From Aplidium turbinatum (lineage: Eukaryota; Chordata; Ascidiacea; Aplousobranchia; Polyclinidae): DNA of 64,000 nt. Positions 24,110 through 37,060 of the stretch are shown piece after piece; the first letter of the stretch is position 1; each line of letters begins with the position of its first letter. The notes beneath the pieces were generated by a model. That model was given only the letters and a program-made list of their open reading frames with translations, ran no database searches and was not told where the DNA came from. Position numbers and translations under genes: made by a program. The DNA is taken from the NCBI GenBank assembly GCA_918807975.1, contig OU964930.1, forward strand, positions 12,766,372-12,830,371. Reading direction: 5' to 3'.

Positions 24110-27100
24110 TCAACGAATATTCTTGTTAAGACTTCCTGTGGCAACATCTTGGCTGTAGTCTGCAAGGGCACCGCTGGACACTCCACCGGCTACACGCACG
24201 GATGCGGATGTGTACACGTGACCTTGCAAACGGATCCCATGATGCTGCTGGATAGGAGTAGGCGATGGAGGTTTGTCTTCTTCATCATCATCTTTTTCGT
24301 CTTCATCGTTCAAGCCGTGATACCGCCATCTGCCATCAGTGTCCGGTGATGCAGCTGGACCTAGAGAAGATGCAGATCTGGAGGAAACAGATGCGGGTGT
24401 ATCTCCAGAGCCACTGTTTTCCTGTCCTTGATTTCTTGAGCTTGATGTCACATGAACGGATGAAGATGTTACATCAATAGGTGAACCTTTTTCTCCCCCA
24501 TCCTGTGCGGTGTCGTGAGGAGAGGATTTATCAAGATTATTTTCAGAATTGGGAACTTGCCTACTGCTTAAAAAGTCTGAATGAGAAGTTTCCTTCTCAC
24601 TAAGTTGTATACCAGTATTGCCTTTTGTAGACACAAAGGGAGCTGATAATAAAAGAGGACATTCAACGGCTGTGGCTCGCTCCATAGTGTGTTTTAAATG
24701 CTTATTGTCTTTGTTTGCAGTTTTTTTGTTTAAATCCAAGGACAGCATTGAAAGAAATAATTCCTGAATGAATGCGCTCTGATCGGCGGCTTCTTTGTCT
24801 TGCTTCTCTTGCTCACCGTCTGATAAATCGTCTTCATCTAACCTAAAACAATCATGAAGTTTTAAAACATAAATTTCATCATCGATCATTATTTATTCGG
24901 CCCAACTCTCATCACCCCATCGATAATCCTTCGTTGCATCTTCCAATCACTTTCGTGGGGAGTTAGACCAAAAGAATTTGACACATATTTTTAGAAAAGT
25001 CAATTTAGACTTTTTCTGCACAAAAGCGCACTGAGAATAAGGGTTAAACTTGTGATATGAGCCATCCAAACTATACAAATTATCTCTACTCTACAGTTCT
25101 GCTCGTTCCCGTTTCAGAAATGTATCGAATCGTCACGATTTATTGAAACGTTTACCTGGAGTAAAAAATCGCAGAGATTATGAAGATAACTTTTTGATGT
25201 CTTAAGCAACTCAAAACTTTACTCCATTCAGCTGTGGCATGCTTTAAACTTCAAGACGACCTAACATATCTCTATCGAACGCCTTTTCGCTTTTGTACGA
25301 TAAAATAATTGATTTTTGATAAGCTTACTTTGATAAAAGATATCTTGAATCTTCCCCTTCTTCCGCGTGGCGAGTTGCGGATGATGACTTCTTGTTGCTC
25401 GCCGTAGCTTGTGATGAGGAAACTATCCCGCTCGAAGGGTGAACATTCACCGATTGCGGGACAGCGTTGCTTCCCTGTACCTTGCTGGGAAACCTCTCAA
25501 GCTGGAGGAAAAATACTTGCTCGTCATCAGTAACTAGTCAGCTAAGGTACAAAGTTGTCCACCAGTTGAAACAACCTGCAATGGGCCACGACACAAGAAT
25601 CATTGCCAAATGTGAGCCAATGAAAAGCAAGCTACTGTTAAAATGCTGAATCACGAACTATTTTAGACGTTCATAGCTGGTTTGGAATACGGTAGTGAAG
25701 GTATCCGGAAAGAAAAACAAATGAATTTGTTTCCCAACAAATAAACGATAAATGGAGTCTGATTAACAACATTAACCTCGGAATATTGAGATATTTCGGA
25801 CACATAGCAAGAAGCAACTCGTTGGAAAATTCAATGTTGACTGGGATGGTGCAAGGCAAACGAACAAAGGACGACAAAAAATCAAATATTTTGACAATAT
25901 CAAGCAAGTTACAGGAATAAAAAGCATGCCGGAAACACTAATAAAAACAAAAGACAGAACAAAATGGAGGCAGCTCATAAGGGAGATCACAGCTGATCAA
26001 ACATGATCAATCTGTTGAAGAAGTGAAGGTAAAAATGAGACAAGAAAAGACCAAAGAAAACATGGGAAGAAATTGTATAGGATGACCTGAAAAATAGGAA
26101 CTTAAAGATTGAAGATGCCAATAATAGAAAGAAATGGAGGAGTCACTGCAGACAACTGGTCGACCTTGATGTTTCAGAATGAAGAATAGGCATCTTTGAG
26201 CACAATGGAGAGACAAGGAGATAGTTGACGCATTGACGCAAAGCGTAAAAGATCATATTGCGTGGAAAAGATATTGTGTTGAAACGCAGAGAATACACAT
26301 TACACAGGCACTCTAAGGCAGTGACAACTACATCACTGAAATCACTTTATCCAGAAGCTCTTTCACCTTATATTCTTTGAAGGAACATGCAGATGACGTT
26401 TGTTACACAGACATACCTGCTGCCGTATTTCTGCGGCTCTTTGCCTTTCCAGCTGTAACTGAGATTGGAGTTCTTGCAGCTGCGAGGCAGTGGACACGTT
26501 TTGTTGCAGCTGCTGGGCGCTTCTGCGAACGCCGCTGAGCTGTGACAGAAGTTCTGTAGACAACAACAAGGTGTACAGAAATAAACGATTGAGAAACACA
26601 GAACAGCACGACGAAACTTTCTTCTGTGAACGCTAGGAAAGGGGTTTGTAAATTATACGCATAACGCCTTATTTGTAGCAGTAAAATTGTAATAACATAT
26701 GCTTGCACAATGTTACACATTAATAATAAACTTTATCGTCTTAAAAGTATCTGTATTGCATAGCCAGGTTTTTTTTTTAAGGTTTGGTTTGGGTGACCGC
26801 TAAGTAGTTTTAAGAGACCGCAAGTGTTTCATTTAAATACCAAAAAATAGCCATAACTACATACAATCAACGCAACATAAAATGAATTATTCGACAAGGC
26901 ACAGCTTAAATGATTGTGACAGCGACCAAACAGCCTGCCAAACACGGCCGCCAAACAAGTTTGCTGCACAATCACACAAAGTGTGCTTGTTGGCTTCTGC
27001 TTGTTATGTTTCCACACGTAAAAACTGATCATTACGCGCCATAAATCAGAAATAAACATTGACGAGTATCGAAGGTGCACTTCTTTTGTGAATAACTCTT

Positions 27101-30100
27101 TGATTCAGCTGTTAGCTGTACCTCCACTTATTCTTTTTTCCGGACGTGAACTATTGATCGTAGGCTATATTCGTATTATCGACAAGACATAGCGAGAAAC
27201 AACCATTACTTTTCTACTGTAGGTGCAAGTCCAAATTTTGGGAAACCGCTGGAGAAATTTGGGGGACCGTATCGGTCCCCCAAAACACCTTAAAAAAAAA
27301 CACTGTGCATAGCCCTTTTGGGAAAACTATTAAAAGAACGGAACCGAGAAATGCTTGGAAATCTAAGTGTTTGAACACCAACGGTCAGGAACAGGTTAAC
27401 GTTTCAAGGACTTCGAGTGTTTTATTTTAGCATAGATCGGAATGAAAGTGAAACTAAAAGTGAAAGAGGATTCATTTTTTTTTAAAACTCTAAATCTCCT
27501 CGACTTTTACTTGACAGCAATTAATCTCCTAATGTACTAACTGCACAACCATGTCATTGTGAATGATACAATCCATAGTTTTTAATATTTTTTGCCAATG
27601 CTCCAACATTGATACAATGCGAGTGAAGCCTGTAAACAAAGTCATTTTCAGAACGGTAACTGAACGTCTGCATATTGTAAGAGTGGTCGCTTGACTCGAA
27701 AACCTAATTCTTGGTCCCTTTGCAGCTTCCAGTTGTTTAATTACTTCGTCAGACCTTAATAATGAAAACGTTGTGATTGTGAATGTTATTCCATGCGGTA
27801 GGCACTTAAACATACAAAGTTTTGGTACGAACAGAGAAAAAACGTAAACAGTTCTGATAGAAAGTAAAATCAGTGAACGTTCCGCCGTAGTCAGCCTGGT
27901 CTAGTGGGTTAAGAGTTAAGGCCTGGGAATACATTTCGATGACGTGGATTCGATTCCCACCCTGTCATAACTCCTTTTTCTTCTGTAATTACCAAAGTTC
28001 AAAGTAACTCTCTGGCTGAATGCTACAGGGGTCACAATAGGACGGTAGTCACTTAATGTTCTGATTGATGACGGTGTCTGTAAGAGAGTTGACGGTGTCT
28101 TAAAGAGAAGTGTCATGTTTAAGTGGCTACCATTCCATGCTGTGATCTGCATTGCAATACCTTCCCTAAACAACAAAACAAAGAAAATCACTGCTAGAAA
28201 AACGTCACTATCTAAGTATCTATTCATGGTCGTTCGGCCGCGAGAATTACTTGGCAATATTAGAACGATGAGTCACAAAACTTTCGAAAATAAGCAAATC
28301 CCCGCATTAGGTGCAAGCGGTGCGACCATGAGTTGATGATCTAACAAACCGAGTTCGAAAGCAGCCGACAGGGCTGTAAAGGCAGAATGCCAAGTCACAC
28401 AAGAAACAAGCTCACCCTAAACTTCCCAAAGTCACTAAGATTGATCTGAGGATTTTACTGTAGTAGAAATCTGGATGGTTAAGAATGCGCGCGTTATCAT
28501 AGTAATTGCACGTTGTTTCTCATTATCAGACTTACAGAACACCATGTAAAACAGTGTCAAAAATGAAGTGAAACCATTAAAAACAGCACTTGCATTTGTG
28601 CATGTGATACTAAACGGGAACACGCAATATTGTGTTCATGCAGGGAAACTGCGTGGTACTTTCCAATACGAGCGACTTGAAAATATTCATGCAAACATAT
28701 CACTCTATCCAAATACGAAAAACTCAGGATAAAACGTTACAGCGTTTAGTCAAAGATTCAAATACTTTCTCAATAACAAATAGAAGGTAATCAGGAAATT
28801 CAATCATCAACACACAAACCAAATTCAAACCGTGTTCATAAACTTTTTAAACCTAAATTAAAACCATTTATAAAAACAGCGCAAATAGTTCTTATTCCGC
28901 ACATGCTAAATGCATCTACGACCACAAAGCTCCGCACACATCCTAAAGTGCTCGAAACGTAACTCAATAAAACAGTACAATCTTGGCACAGTGGAGATGC
29001 AATGTGACTGCATTTGAGTTCTTCATAACACTTATGACCTTTCGAAGATTACATGACTGGTTAGCTCAATGAGTTACCGACAGGTATAAGTTTCCGTTTT
29101 TACATTTGGCGACGTTAAAACGATATAAAAAGGCAATTGACTTGCTGCTGCAAAGTCAGGTTCTTGCCATCAACCTGTCAAGCGGTGTCTTGAGAAATAG
29201 CGCATTGCAAACTGAGCTATAAATTCTGTACTGGTCTTGGTGTTATACAAGGTTGTTTGGTGTGGTAATCTTGAAAGCCAAGAGACGATACGCATAGCAA
29301 AAACAAAGTGATAAATGTAATCGATTTTTAAATTGACTAGCGCAAAATGTGAGTGTCTGACAGACTGACTGTGAGATATCAGCAACTGTCTCTCACAACA
29401 AAGGTGGTTGTGAAAAAAGTCAAAAAATAGGCACCCAAAGTTGTAAAGACGTAAATTGCCATATACCTGCGATCGGATCCATGGATTCTCTAACTGAAGA
29501 GGAAGTGTTGTTATTATTAGCCACCAAAGCGGAGGAAGGAACGGCTGAGGCGCCGGCATGGCCACCGGAGAAATGCATGCTCCGGTGATTCCGTGTCCGC
29601 ATGCCACGGCCTGGATAGAACATACCTGAATGTGACCAATCAAATAGTCATTGGTCCGTGACGGCTGTTTTGATGCTTGCTGTGATAATGCGCGGAAGCA
29701 TGTCCAGGGGTTGTTAGTCGTTATTGTTATAAAACCAAGCACGTTGTGGGATTGAAAATTATTAATGTTTGCTTGCTCACATCCAAATGTTAATCAAACA
29801 AGCTGAAAACAGCAGAAAATTGCTCACACAAGCATACTCAGGTTCTGACCATTTCAAGACCGAATACTTGCTGACAAAAGTAGCGAGGTAAAAATGCTTT
29901 AATTACGTTTGAAACCAGCAGAGTAACAAAGAAAACCAGAACCACTCACGGCGTATGTGGCGACCACCTATTGAATCTTCAGTTCCGGGTTGGTTCCGGT
30001 GTTCCATTGACAAATGATGTGCAAGATCTTCTGTGACGAGGTTTGGATCTCCAGAAGGCAGTGCAGCACAAACGGGGCACACCTGCAAGAAAGTGCCAAA

Positions 30101-33100
30101 AGAAACGTCAAGAATATCTTATAGGTGCTCGACTGCTCAAAGAAGGTCGTGACCAGGTGCTAAGAAATAGAAATGCAGTGCACGTCCCTGACAATTTTCT
30201 TATCAAAGCTAATGCCAGGGGTGGATGCAGCAAGTATCTTCTGGGGGGAGGGGGTGAGTTCAACAAAACTCAATCAGGTGTAGGTTTAAACCAACCTGAT
30301 CCTTGCAAATACACTATAAATAAAGTTACATTTCTGAGTTTCAGGGAGGATGATCAAGAGGCAAAACTGATAAAACCCTCAAAAACAACAATAATGCCTG
30401 AAATTACTTATCGGCTATGGATTAATTTCACGGAACAAAACAGATGAACTACCAGCACTTACAACTTCTGAATGCTCCTCAGAATGCTCTTTAGTCACAT
30501 GTTCTTGCAAAAGATTTTCTGTGAAGCCCAGCTTAGAGCAATAAGGACAAACAAAGGAAGGTGGGGACTGGGGTGAAATTGCTTCTCCACCATAATACAG
30601 ATCTGGCAAAAAATATTTAAACAGCTAAAATCACATGCTGCAACTCAGTTTGTGCAAAACGACTGACAACTGGCATTGTGTGGACCATTGGCCTTTGCCT
30701 CAATTGTACTTCTATGCTTCTGATAAAGTAATTTAAACAAACAAAGATCAACAAAACTGAGCAAATTTTCCACGCCGACATATCACATGAAGTCAATAAG
30801 TATCATGTTATGAGGTACATTAAAAACTGGCATATCATTATCTAACAATGAATTATCTATGATGCTAAAAAAAACATATATATATAACTAATGTTGTTGT
30901 AGCACAAGTAGAGTTGTTAATTGAGAATGCAGTTTAAAACATTTTTATAATACACATCTCGCTGCAAGAATAAAAATCTTATAATGTAGTATGTTAAAAG
31001 CATTAATATAGAAAGGTCAATGTTCTTGTTACCAAATTCGTTCCTGGTTAGAATGCACTGCATAGCATGATTTGCTAAGTGACGAGATGTTGTTATTTTT
31101 CGAGAGTGACAGCTTTCACAGAGATCATAGTCATAGCAGACCAAGCATTTGAACCTTTTGCCTTCAAAATTACTTTTGAGACAGTTGTCACAGCTGACAC
31201 CTGCAGAATACACATCAAAACACGTTATGATTGTGTCCAACACCAAAACTATATAAATGAACCACATAAAAGTTAAATTTATTCGAACTATTACAACAGT
31301 AAAATAAATCTAAAGTAGTGCCTTGCTTTGCTGATCAGACCTGCATGTTTTGAATACTGTACTAGTGTACTATTACTATCTATGTTTACAGTTACACTAA
31401 TGCTGTCAAATGGACTGTAAAATCCTTTGACATAACTTACTATTTCATTAACAAATATCATCAATTTATCTGTTCCTCAATATTAATGGGAGCAAGTCTT
31501 TTAAGCGCTGACAGTTAGGCGCTGGTCTAATAAGCGCGAACACTGTGGCGCCCGGTCATTTAAGTGCTATTCCTAGTAAAGTCTGTAGATTGTATCAGCT
31601 TGGCAGTTTGCCAGAAAATTATATCATGGCTTCCGTGAGTGAAGCTGCTTAAACCGGCAATGCTTTTTACACAAAATGTTATATTGAACAGAAAAAGATA
31701 TTGTTGTTTTATTGATTTATTGTTGTTTTATTTGTTGTTAGTCGAAGTTTGCGTTGGTGAAAGCTTTATTAATAAATTATTCAAGCTTCCGAACATTATT
31801 GAGTTCATTTGTAGTTAACTCTTTCGCAACCACGGATGTATACACATGTCTTGAAATTTTTGCCATGATGACCAAGGAAGTATCCCTACGTCCAAGGTTA
31901 AAAGGTAGCCTATTTCAAGCAAAAAAAATGTAAATGATGGCAGATCCATAGTCTTTGCCTGTCCTTTTTTGGCTAATTAAAAAAAAATATTTTGGCGGTG
32001 CAGTTATCAGATGAGGACTTCTTAAAGATGGGGACGCAGTGGATTTTTTTTCTTTCACTTATTGGAATTGGCAGTCAAAACTGACTAGGCAACCCCTTAC
32101 TTTGCCATTTCTCGATCAAAAAGACTAAATTACGTAAACTTTTTGCTTAAAAATTATAATATAACGTTTTGTGTGAAAAAGCATTGCCGGTTTAAGCAGC
32201 TTCACTCACTGAAGCCATGAGCAACAACGCACACGCATTAACTAAACAACGTATTTTTCTGTTAAATATAACATTTTGTGTGAAAAAGCATTGCCGGTTT
32301 AAGCAACTTCACTCACTGAAGCCATGACCAACAACGCACACGCATTAACAAAACAATATATTTTCCTGTTCAATATAATATTTTGTGTGAAAAGCATTGC
32401 CCTACGCCCCTCCCTGCCAAGCTGATACAATCTACAGACTTCACTAGGAATAGCACTTAAATGACCGGCGCCACAGTGCTCCGCACCTAAATATCCAGAC
32501 GCCACAGTGTGCGCGCCTATTAGACCAGCGCCTGTCAGCGCCTATAAGACGTGGACCCATATTAATCATACCAACAATGAAATTTTTGTCTTTGTTTTTC
32601 CATGTTTATTTATTTTATTTTCTGTCCTTAGCTTAGTGAGTTCACCATCATTGCTACAGGGTAAGCTCATTTTTACTTCAGATAAACTGTATTCCAGTTA
32701 AGGAACACCTTTGTTAGTGTTACTGCCCTGATGATTTTGATAATGTTTTTCCGTTGAACCTGAGAAGGCTTTTCTACATATTGCATTAAACTATTGCCAG
32801 TTTTATTATTTGGTAGACTAACTTACCCTGCTGCTGCTCCTCAAACCAACCATAACAGTATTATTGTACTCTGTTTATATTCTTTGATTTCAAACTCATT
32901 GAAATATTTTCCTATATTAAACTATTTTGGATGAAAAGCTTCAAGTATAAAACTTTGATTTACCATTGATAGTTTCTAATCATACCTTAGTTTTAGATCA
33001 ATCAAATGCAAGCTAGAAGGGTGAAAAATTTAGCTCAACGATGGAAAAAAGAATTGCAATGACAGTAGCATTATATGTCAAGTTCAAAAGGATTAATTCT

Positions 33101-33141
33101 AAGTTTATGTGATGACATCTCTTACCTTCATGACGTGACAT
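24110..33141 (-). CDS. KCMF1: KCMF1-like ZZ-type E3 ubiquitin ligase, complete
   Basis: E3 ubiquitin ligase that in vertebrates works with UBR4 in protein quality control. Minus-strand coding exons: 33126-33141 (16 nt, MSRHE), 31033-31200, 30463-30602, 29950-30082, 29467-29625, 26417-26553, 25329-25501, 24110-24842; phases are consistent, 552 residues. ZZ zinc finger about residues 6-60 (C9, C12, C24, C27, C33, C36, H46, H50). A first C2H2 finger has Cys80/Cys83 and His96/His101; a second has Cys110/Cys113 and His131/His136. Then come the conserved MFYPGRGM, MDPIA-ELLSQLSGVRRSA and Gln-rich coiled-coil blocks, and SAFIQELFLSMLS matches the human SLFVQELLLSTL block. Human KCMF1 is 381 residues; the extra length is a low-complexity Ser/Asp/Glu-rich C-terminal tail of about 200 residues. 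Introns carry many insertions. Confidence 0.95.
25725..26010 (+). mobile_element. LINE 3' fragment in a KCMF1 intron
   Basis: Plus-strand coding remnant of a non-LTR retrotransposon C-terminus: YFGHIARSNSLENSML, GMVQGKRTK, then (after a frame change) KIKYFDNIKQVTGI and DRTKWRQLIREITADQ before a stop near 26004. This is the same kind of tail as the LINE at 765-1560. Only the last ~90 codons are present. Confidence 0.7.
26036..26190 (+). mobile_element. Second LINE 3' fragment, immediately downstream
   Basis: Encodes RPKKTWEEIV and, after an internal stop, DDLKNRNLKIEDANNRKKW, a tail again typical of the RTE-like group, ending at a stop near 26180. It is a different subfamily from the fragment just before it. 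Whether the two are adjacent insertions or one chimeric element cannot be told from this copy. Confidence 0.6.
26765..27305. mobile_element. Non-autonomous hAT-type element with T-rich ends
   Basis: Inverted ends of the form CAGGTTTTTTTTTTAAGGTT (left) and AACACCTTAAAAAAAAACACTG-like (right), flanked by a perfect 8-bp duplication TGCATAGC at 26757-26764 and 27306-27313. Both ends continue into GGGTGACCGC / GGGGGACCGT. Lies in the KCMF1 intron between the exons at 29467 and 26553. Confidence 0.85.
27880..28110 (+). mobile_element. tRNA-derived SINE (family 2)
   Basis: Head resembles a class II tRNA with A box around GGTCTAGTGGGTTAAG and B box GATTCGATTCC, then a conserved body (CTCTGGCTGAATGCTACAGG, then GACGGTAGTCACTTAA). 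The same body is found at 37061 (plus) and at 42487-42712 continuing at 44760 (minus), which shows it is a repeat and not a functional tRNA. Lies in a KCMF1 intron. Confidence 0.7.
31488..32558. mobile_element. Long-TIR DNA transposon remnant in KCMF1 intron 1
   Basis: Inverted arms of about 130 bp (about 31488-31620 and 32410-32558; GCGCTGACAG, GCGCTGGTCTAATA, CACTGTGGCG, then a TCTGTAGATTGTATCAGCTT stretch) flanked by a perfect 8-bp duplication ATATTAAT (31480-31487 and 32559-32566). Inside the right arm a unit of roughly 125 bp (…GCATTGCCGGTTTAAGCA…ACGCACACGCATTAAC…) is tandemly repeated. No transposase seen. Superfamily not assigned. Confidence 0.8.
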
Positions 33142-34691
33142 GTCACATTCAAAACTTGCGCAATCACGGGACTGAACTTACACAAGCAAATACATTCAAT
33201 TCAGTAAAACAACTACTTTAAAAAACGTTTAGATACTACCCAAAAGTTTTATGCAAGATTACTTTAGTATTTATTATTATCTGAAATGAGGTAGAATATT
33301 TTGTGAAGTTAATGTTATTGATACAATATGTTAATACAAAAGCATTGCTTTGCAAAAATCCAACAGCAGTTTTGTATGTATTGCCATTGGTAAACAATAC
33401 CAACATACATCAACTGGACAGGTGGCTACCAAGCTCTCCAGCTGGTGTAATCCTTTTCTGATTCTTGATTTATTAGTGTTTGCAGCAGTGGTGCGCTCAC
33501 ATTTAAAAAAACAACAAGGTAAAAACATACATGTGTACAACTGTACATGGTAATTGGTAACTAACCCCAAGTTTTTACTGATTGCAGTTTGTATTAAAGA
33601 TCACAGCTAAAAGCATGGAAATAGGAATGAAAAATGCTACAAAAGTTTTTAGAAGAAATTCAGAAAAAATTCTGGGTAAGGAATAAAAATTGTTTCTAGA
33701 AAATTGAATAAAAGCAACAGCCCTGTGTCAGAAACAGAAGCAATGATCTTACAAAAACTATTTTAATCAGCTCTACTACTCCAATGGCAACATCTGTTCT
33801 AAAGAATTAATTTATGTTGTACTATCTAATTTAATGTTGACTCCATTAATTTCATCATAGTAAAGTTATTTCTAACCACATTAATTATTAACTATCAAGC
33901 AATATTCACAATTGCCAGTAGCTCCTATCTTGTATGTTTTTATATGTTTTTGTATTTTGCCCTTTGTCTATTTTTTTTTTATCAGGACCAGTATGTTTGT
34001 GTTTTGTGCCTATATTACATGGTTTACAGTGTTCTAGATTCTTGATAAAGTCAACCATACTGAGTAATAAAATGTCATATATGATGCTGGTAACACCTTC
34101 AACACCTGACAACAAAATCATCAGTGTGCAATGTGTGGGTGGCATCTCTAAAACACAGATTTTAAATGTCACTAATAGAATGATTTCAGTTTTGTAGTCC
34201 TACGTAACTTTTACTTCTTTTATTTCTATGCAAAGTAGTGTATTGCATACCCCACTGAAAATAAGTTTGTTAAGATTGCACACCACTGGCTTAGTTTTTA
34301 GACCCAACAATCTGTAAAACAGAAGATACATAAAATAAAAGTATGAAAAAATTTTAAGATGATTATAAGTCCTCATTTGTAATTTAAATTTATTAAAGTT
34401 ACCTACTTATCTTACACAAAGACACAATGGCAAAATAATATAAGTTTTGTTTAAGACATGATTACATGTTCAATGGAAACTAGGCTACCGTATCTTTCTA
34501 GTTCTCAATTTGGAAAATCTACCGTACACTGCATAGTGCATAATGTAAACCAAGAGCAGAGGCTATTTGGTAGTTACTATATGTGGCAACTATAGCCTCT
34601 AAACCTATGGCTAATGGCTATGCTATGTCACTGGAGCATGACACTGCATACTTAAGCATATATTTTGGTAAAGTGTAAGTTTGCCAGCATC
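33142..34691. other. Region upstream of KCMF1
   Basis: Presumably contains the KCMF1 promoter and 5' UTR directly to the right of the start codon at 33139-33141, but no element can be pointed to. The rest is AT-rich, with no recognised feature. Confidence 0.35.
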
Positions 34692-34695
34692 ATAA

Positions 34696-36469
34696 CCCTT
34701 ATCCTGTAATTACTGTTCTGTAACACAAACAGCGATTACGGGCCTCTTACGCCCAATACTAACATAATATGAAAAAGTAAGTCAATCGTATCTCAATTCC
34801 TTACATCGGCTGTATTCGTTTTCAGAAAATGATTGTAGGCCAAAGTTGCCTTTAATGCACGGATGTAGCAACAGGATTGCCCAGGGGAGGAACTGCCCCC
34901 CTAAAATTGTTATTTTGCCCTCCGAAAAATTACGATCCCAAAATTGCCACAGAATGTGCTAAATTCAATGTAGCTCTACCGTTTCAAAAATATTTTCTTG
35001 GGGTGACTCCAGATTTTCCTTTTTTCCACCCAAATTTTTTGAAACTGGTTTCATCCCTGCAATAATTACCAACAAAAAACTACATTTTCAGCCTATCCAT
35101 TGTCAAAATCAAACAACTGCAGTTATATAAATAACACATGTATTAAGCAGCTATTGTAATACAGTCATAACTTAGTGATATAATTTAATTAGGTTATGGG
35201 CACACCGATAGAATACTCAGTAAGCATTACCAGTAATCACTTCAATGTTGACAGTTTTAAATCTTTGTAAAACTAAACAGTAAATGTATGTTTCATGGGA
35301 TATAAAGCAATGAATCTGCAGCCCAATATATGGTACTGAAAATTAACGTTTTGTTTACTACTATCTATGTAAATGAATTAACATATATGGAAACAAAATT
35401 AAAAGAACGAAATGTGAATGATGGACAAACACAACCCTAACCCAAGATAAATGAGCTCCACACTCAAGAGAGCCCCCCCCCCGACATCCAAATCATTCCC
35501 CAATCCCACCCTGAAACCCCAATTGGAGCTATATACTCACTACTCAGGTTGGGATAGTGAAACTCTAATTCAAGTGATTCTGCTTCAAGTGACCAGCAGT
35601 AATAACAAGCCATATGTAAGCTAGTATTTCTGTTCTGTCTGTCAATCTCCACTTTGCGCTATTTTTGTTCTCATCTATACTAGATCTTCGTTTTGCAGCA
35701 AACACACTCTCAGCTTCTGTATTTGTATGAGTTACAATGATACCTAGAACTTTATCGGATATGTATTATTATATAACTTACAATCTAAAAGCTTGCAGAA
35801 TGTCAGTTATTACTCCTGGTATGTTAGTTGGCTTTGCACATGAACGAATGATGTTATGTTGCTGTATCCTTGTTCTTTCTGGTGGTGTAGGCTGCCATAC
35901 AGTTCCATCCCGTGCAGTGAAGTTTACTCTTGTATCACCAACAACTTGTGCTGATCTTTCTTCATATGAATCACCTACTTTTTCCTCTTCTATTCTTTTC
36001 CTTGAATCTTCCTCTAATATATCTTCCTCCAAATCAGAAGTAGCAGGGGGCACATATTGATCTGATGATTTTCGCTGTCGCTGTATTTGAAACACATTTC
36101 TGTCGGCCATTTTTAAACTTTTAAATTTCAAAAACAAATAGCACCTAAAAAAGAACTCATCTTATTGAGATCCACTGTACAAATGCAATGTAACTTACAT
36201 TGATTATAATTTTAAAGTCTACTCTAAACTACCACCGGGCCTCCGAGACCCTACAATGAGGGCCTACATTGCAATTTGAGGTGTCCTTTTGTTTTTAGCC
36301 AACACAATTTTTTTTGGACATATTATTCCTTACACTCCGGTTTTAAGTTTTGCAAACGACACTATTTTAGGCATTTCTAGAGCAACAACTCTAAAAACCC
36401 AAAAAAGAAAAAATTAAAAGAATTTTCTCTCTCACTGGGCCTCCCAGACCCGTGATTACAGGATAAGGG
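34696..36469 (-). mobile_element. Internally deleted piggyBac element
   Basis: Exact inverted ends CCCTTATCCTGTAAT (34696-34710) and ATTACAGGATAAGGG (36455-36469), with secondary subterminal inverted blocks containing GGGCCTC. Flanking tetranucleotides are ATAA on both sides (34692-34695 and 36470-36473), where piggyBac usually shows TTAA. The minus strand encodes the N-terminal part of a piggyBac transposase, but the catalytic DDD core is missing. The element is 1.77 kb, versus about 2.5 kb or more for an autonomous piggyBac. Confidence 0.85.
35540..36137 (-). pseudogene. piggyBac (PGBD-type) transposase N-terminal fragment
   Basis: Minus-strand frame from 36137 contains an acidic N-terminus (SDLEEDILEEDSRKRIEEEK), then the PGBD pattern RDGTVWQPTPPERTR and HNIIRSCAKPTNIPG. 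After a frame break near 35775 a second stretch reads KVLGIIVTHTNTEAESVF ... KWRLTDRTEILAYI ... TAGHLKQNHLN, the start of the transposase RNase H-like fold. It then ends; the three catalytic aspartates would lie in the deleted part. A short stop-containing stretch separates the two blocks and could be a small intron or a mutation. Confidence 0.8.
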
Positions 36470-36689
36470 ATAAATACAAGACTAGCACAGTCACCACACT
36501 GACTCAGTAACAGCAAAAAATCAATCACTCCATCCAGCTAGATTTGTAGCCACTTAAACATGTTAATTCCCAGTAAGATTCCAATTGTAGCAAGGACACC
36601 ACTAACCAATCATAGGGCCGGTTACCGATACTGACAAAGTGAAAATATAGTTCGACACCGCTCAAGAGCAGGATACTTGAAGGCGAATT

Positions 36690-36800
36690 TCCCATAGGCC
36701 CCATAAGTCGCGTCGAATTACCCATAAGCTCCATAAGTCGCGTCGAATTACCCAAATGCCCCATAAGTCGCGTCGAATTACCCATAAGCAACGTGGAATT
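36690..36800 (-). repeat. 30-bp minisatellite, minus-orientation array
   Basis: About three to four copies of a unit equivalent to CGCGTCGAATTACCCATAAG plus CCCATAAGT. The same unit occurs in the opposite orientation at 38683-38970, about 1.9 kb away. Confidence 0.8.
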
Positions 36801-37060
36801 ACTTACGCCTCATGTCAGCGTATATGTAATCTGCAGGTTGCTGTTGCGACCGTGTCATGTTAAACTGATTGTCCTGCTTTGGTATCGTGCACGTTATAAC
36901 GTCCGCGTTTTGTCGCTTCTACCTTTTATAGATCTGTGCTAAGTTTGTCGTATATTGATTTTTCGTTGTGATGGTCAGAAATAAAAACAAACTAAACTGA
37001 TAATATTGTGAGCGTTCTCGAAACATTACCCATATAAACCAAGTTAAGCAAACATTTCAC

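Noticed and set aside
24101-24480. Plus-strand open frames opposite the KCMF1 last exon
   Set aside because: Antisense shadows of a confirmed coding exon, without own similarity.
30200-30260. hAT end (CCAGGGGTGGATGCAGCAAG)
   Set aside because: Looks like a terminal repeat, but no matching partner or target duplication could be found nearby.
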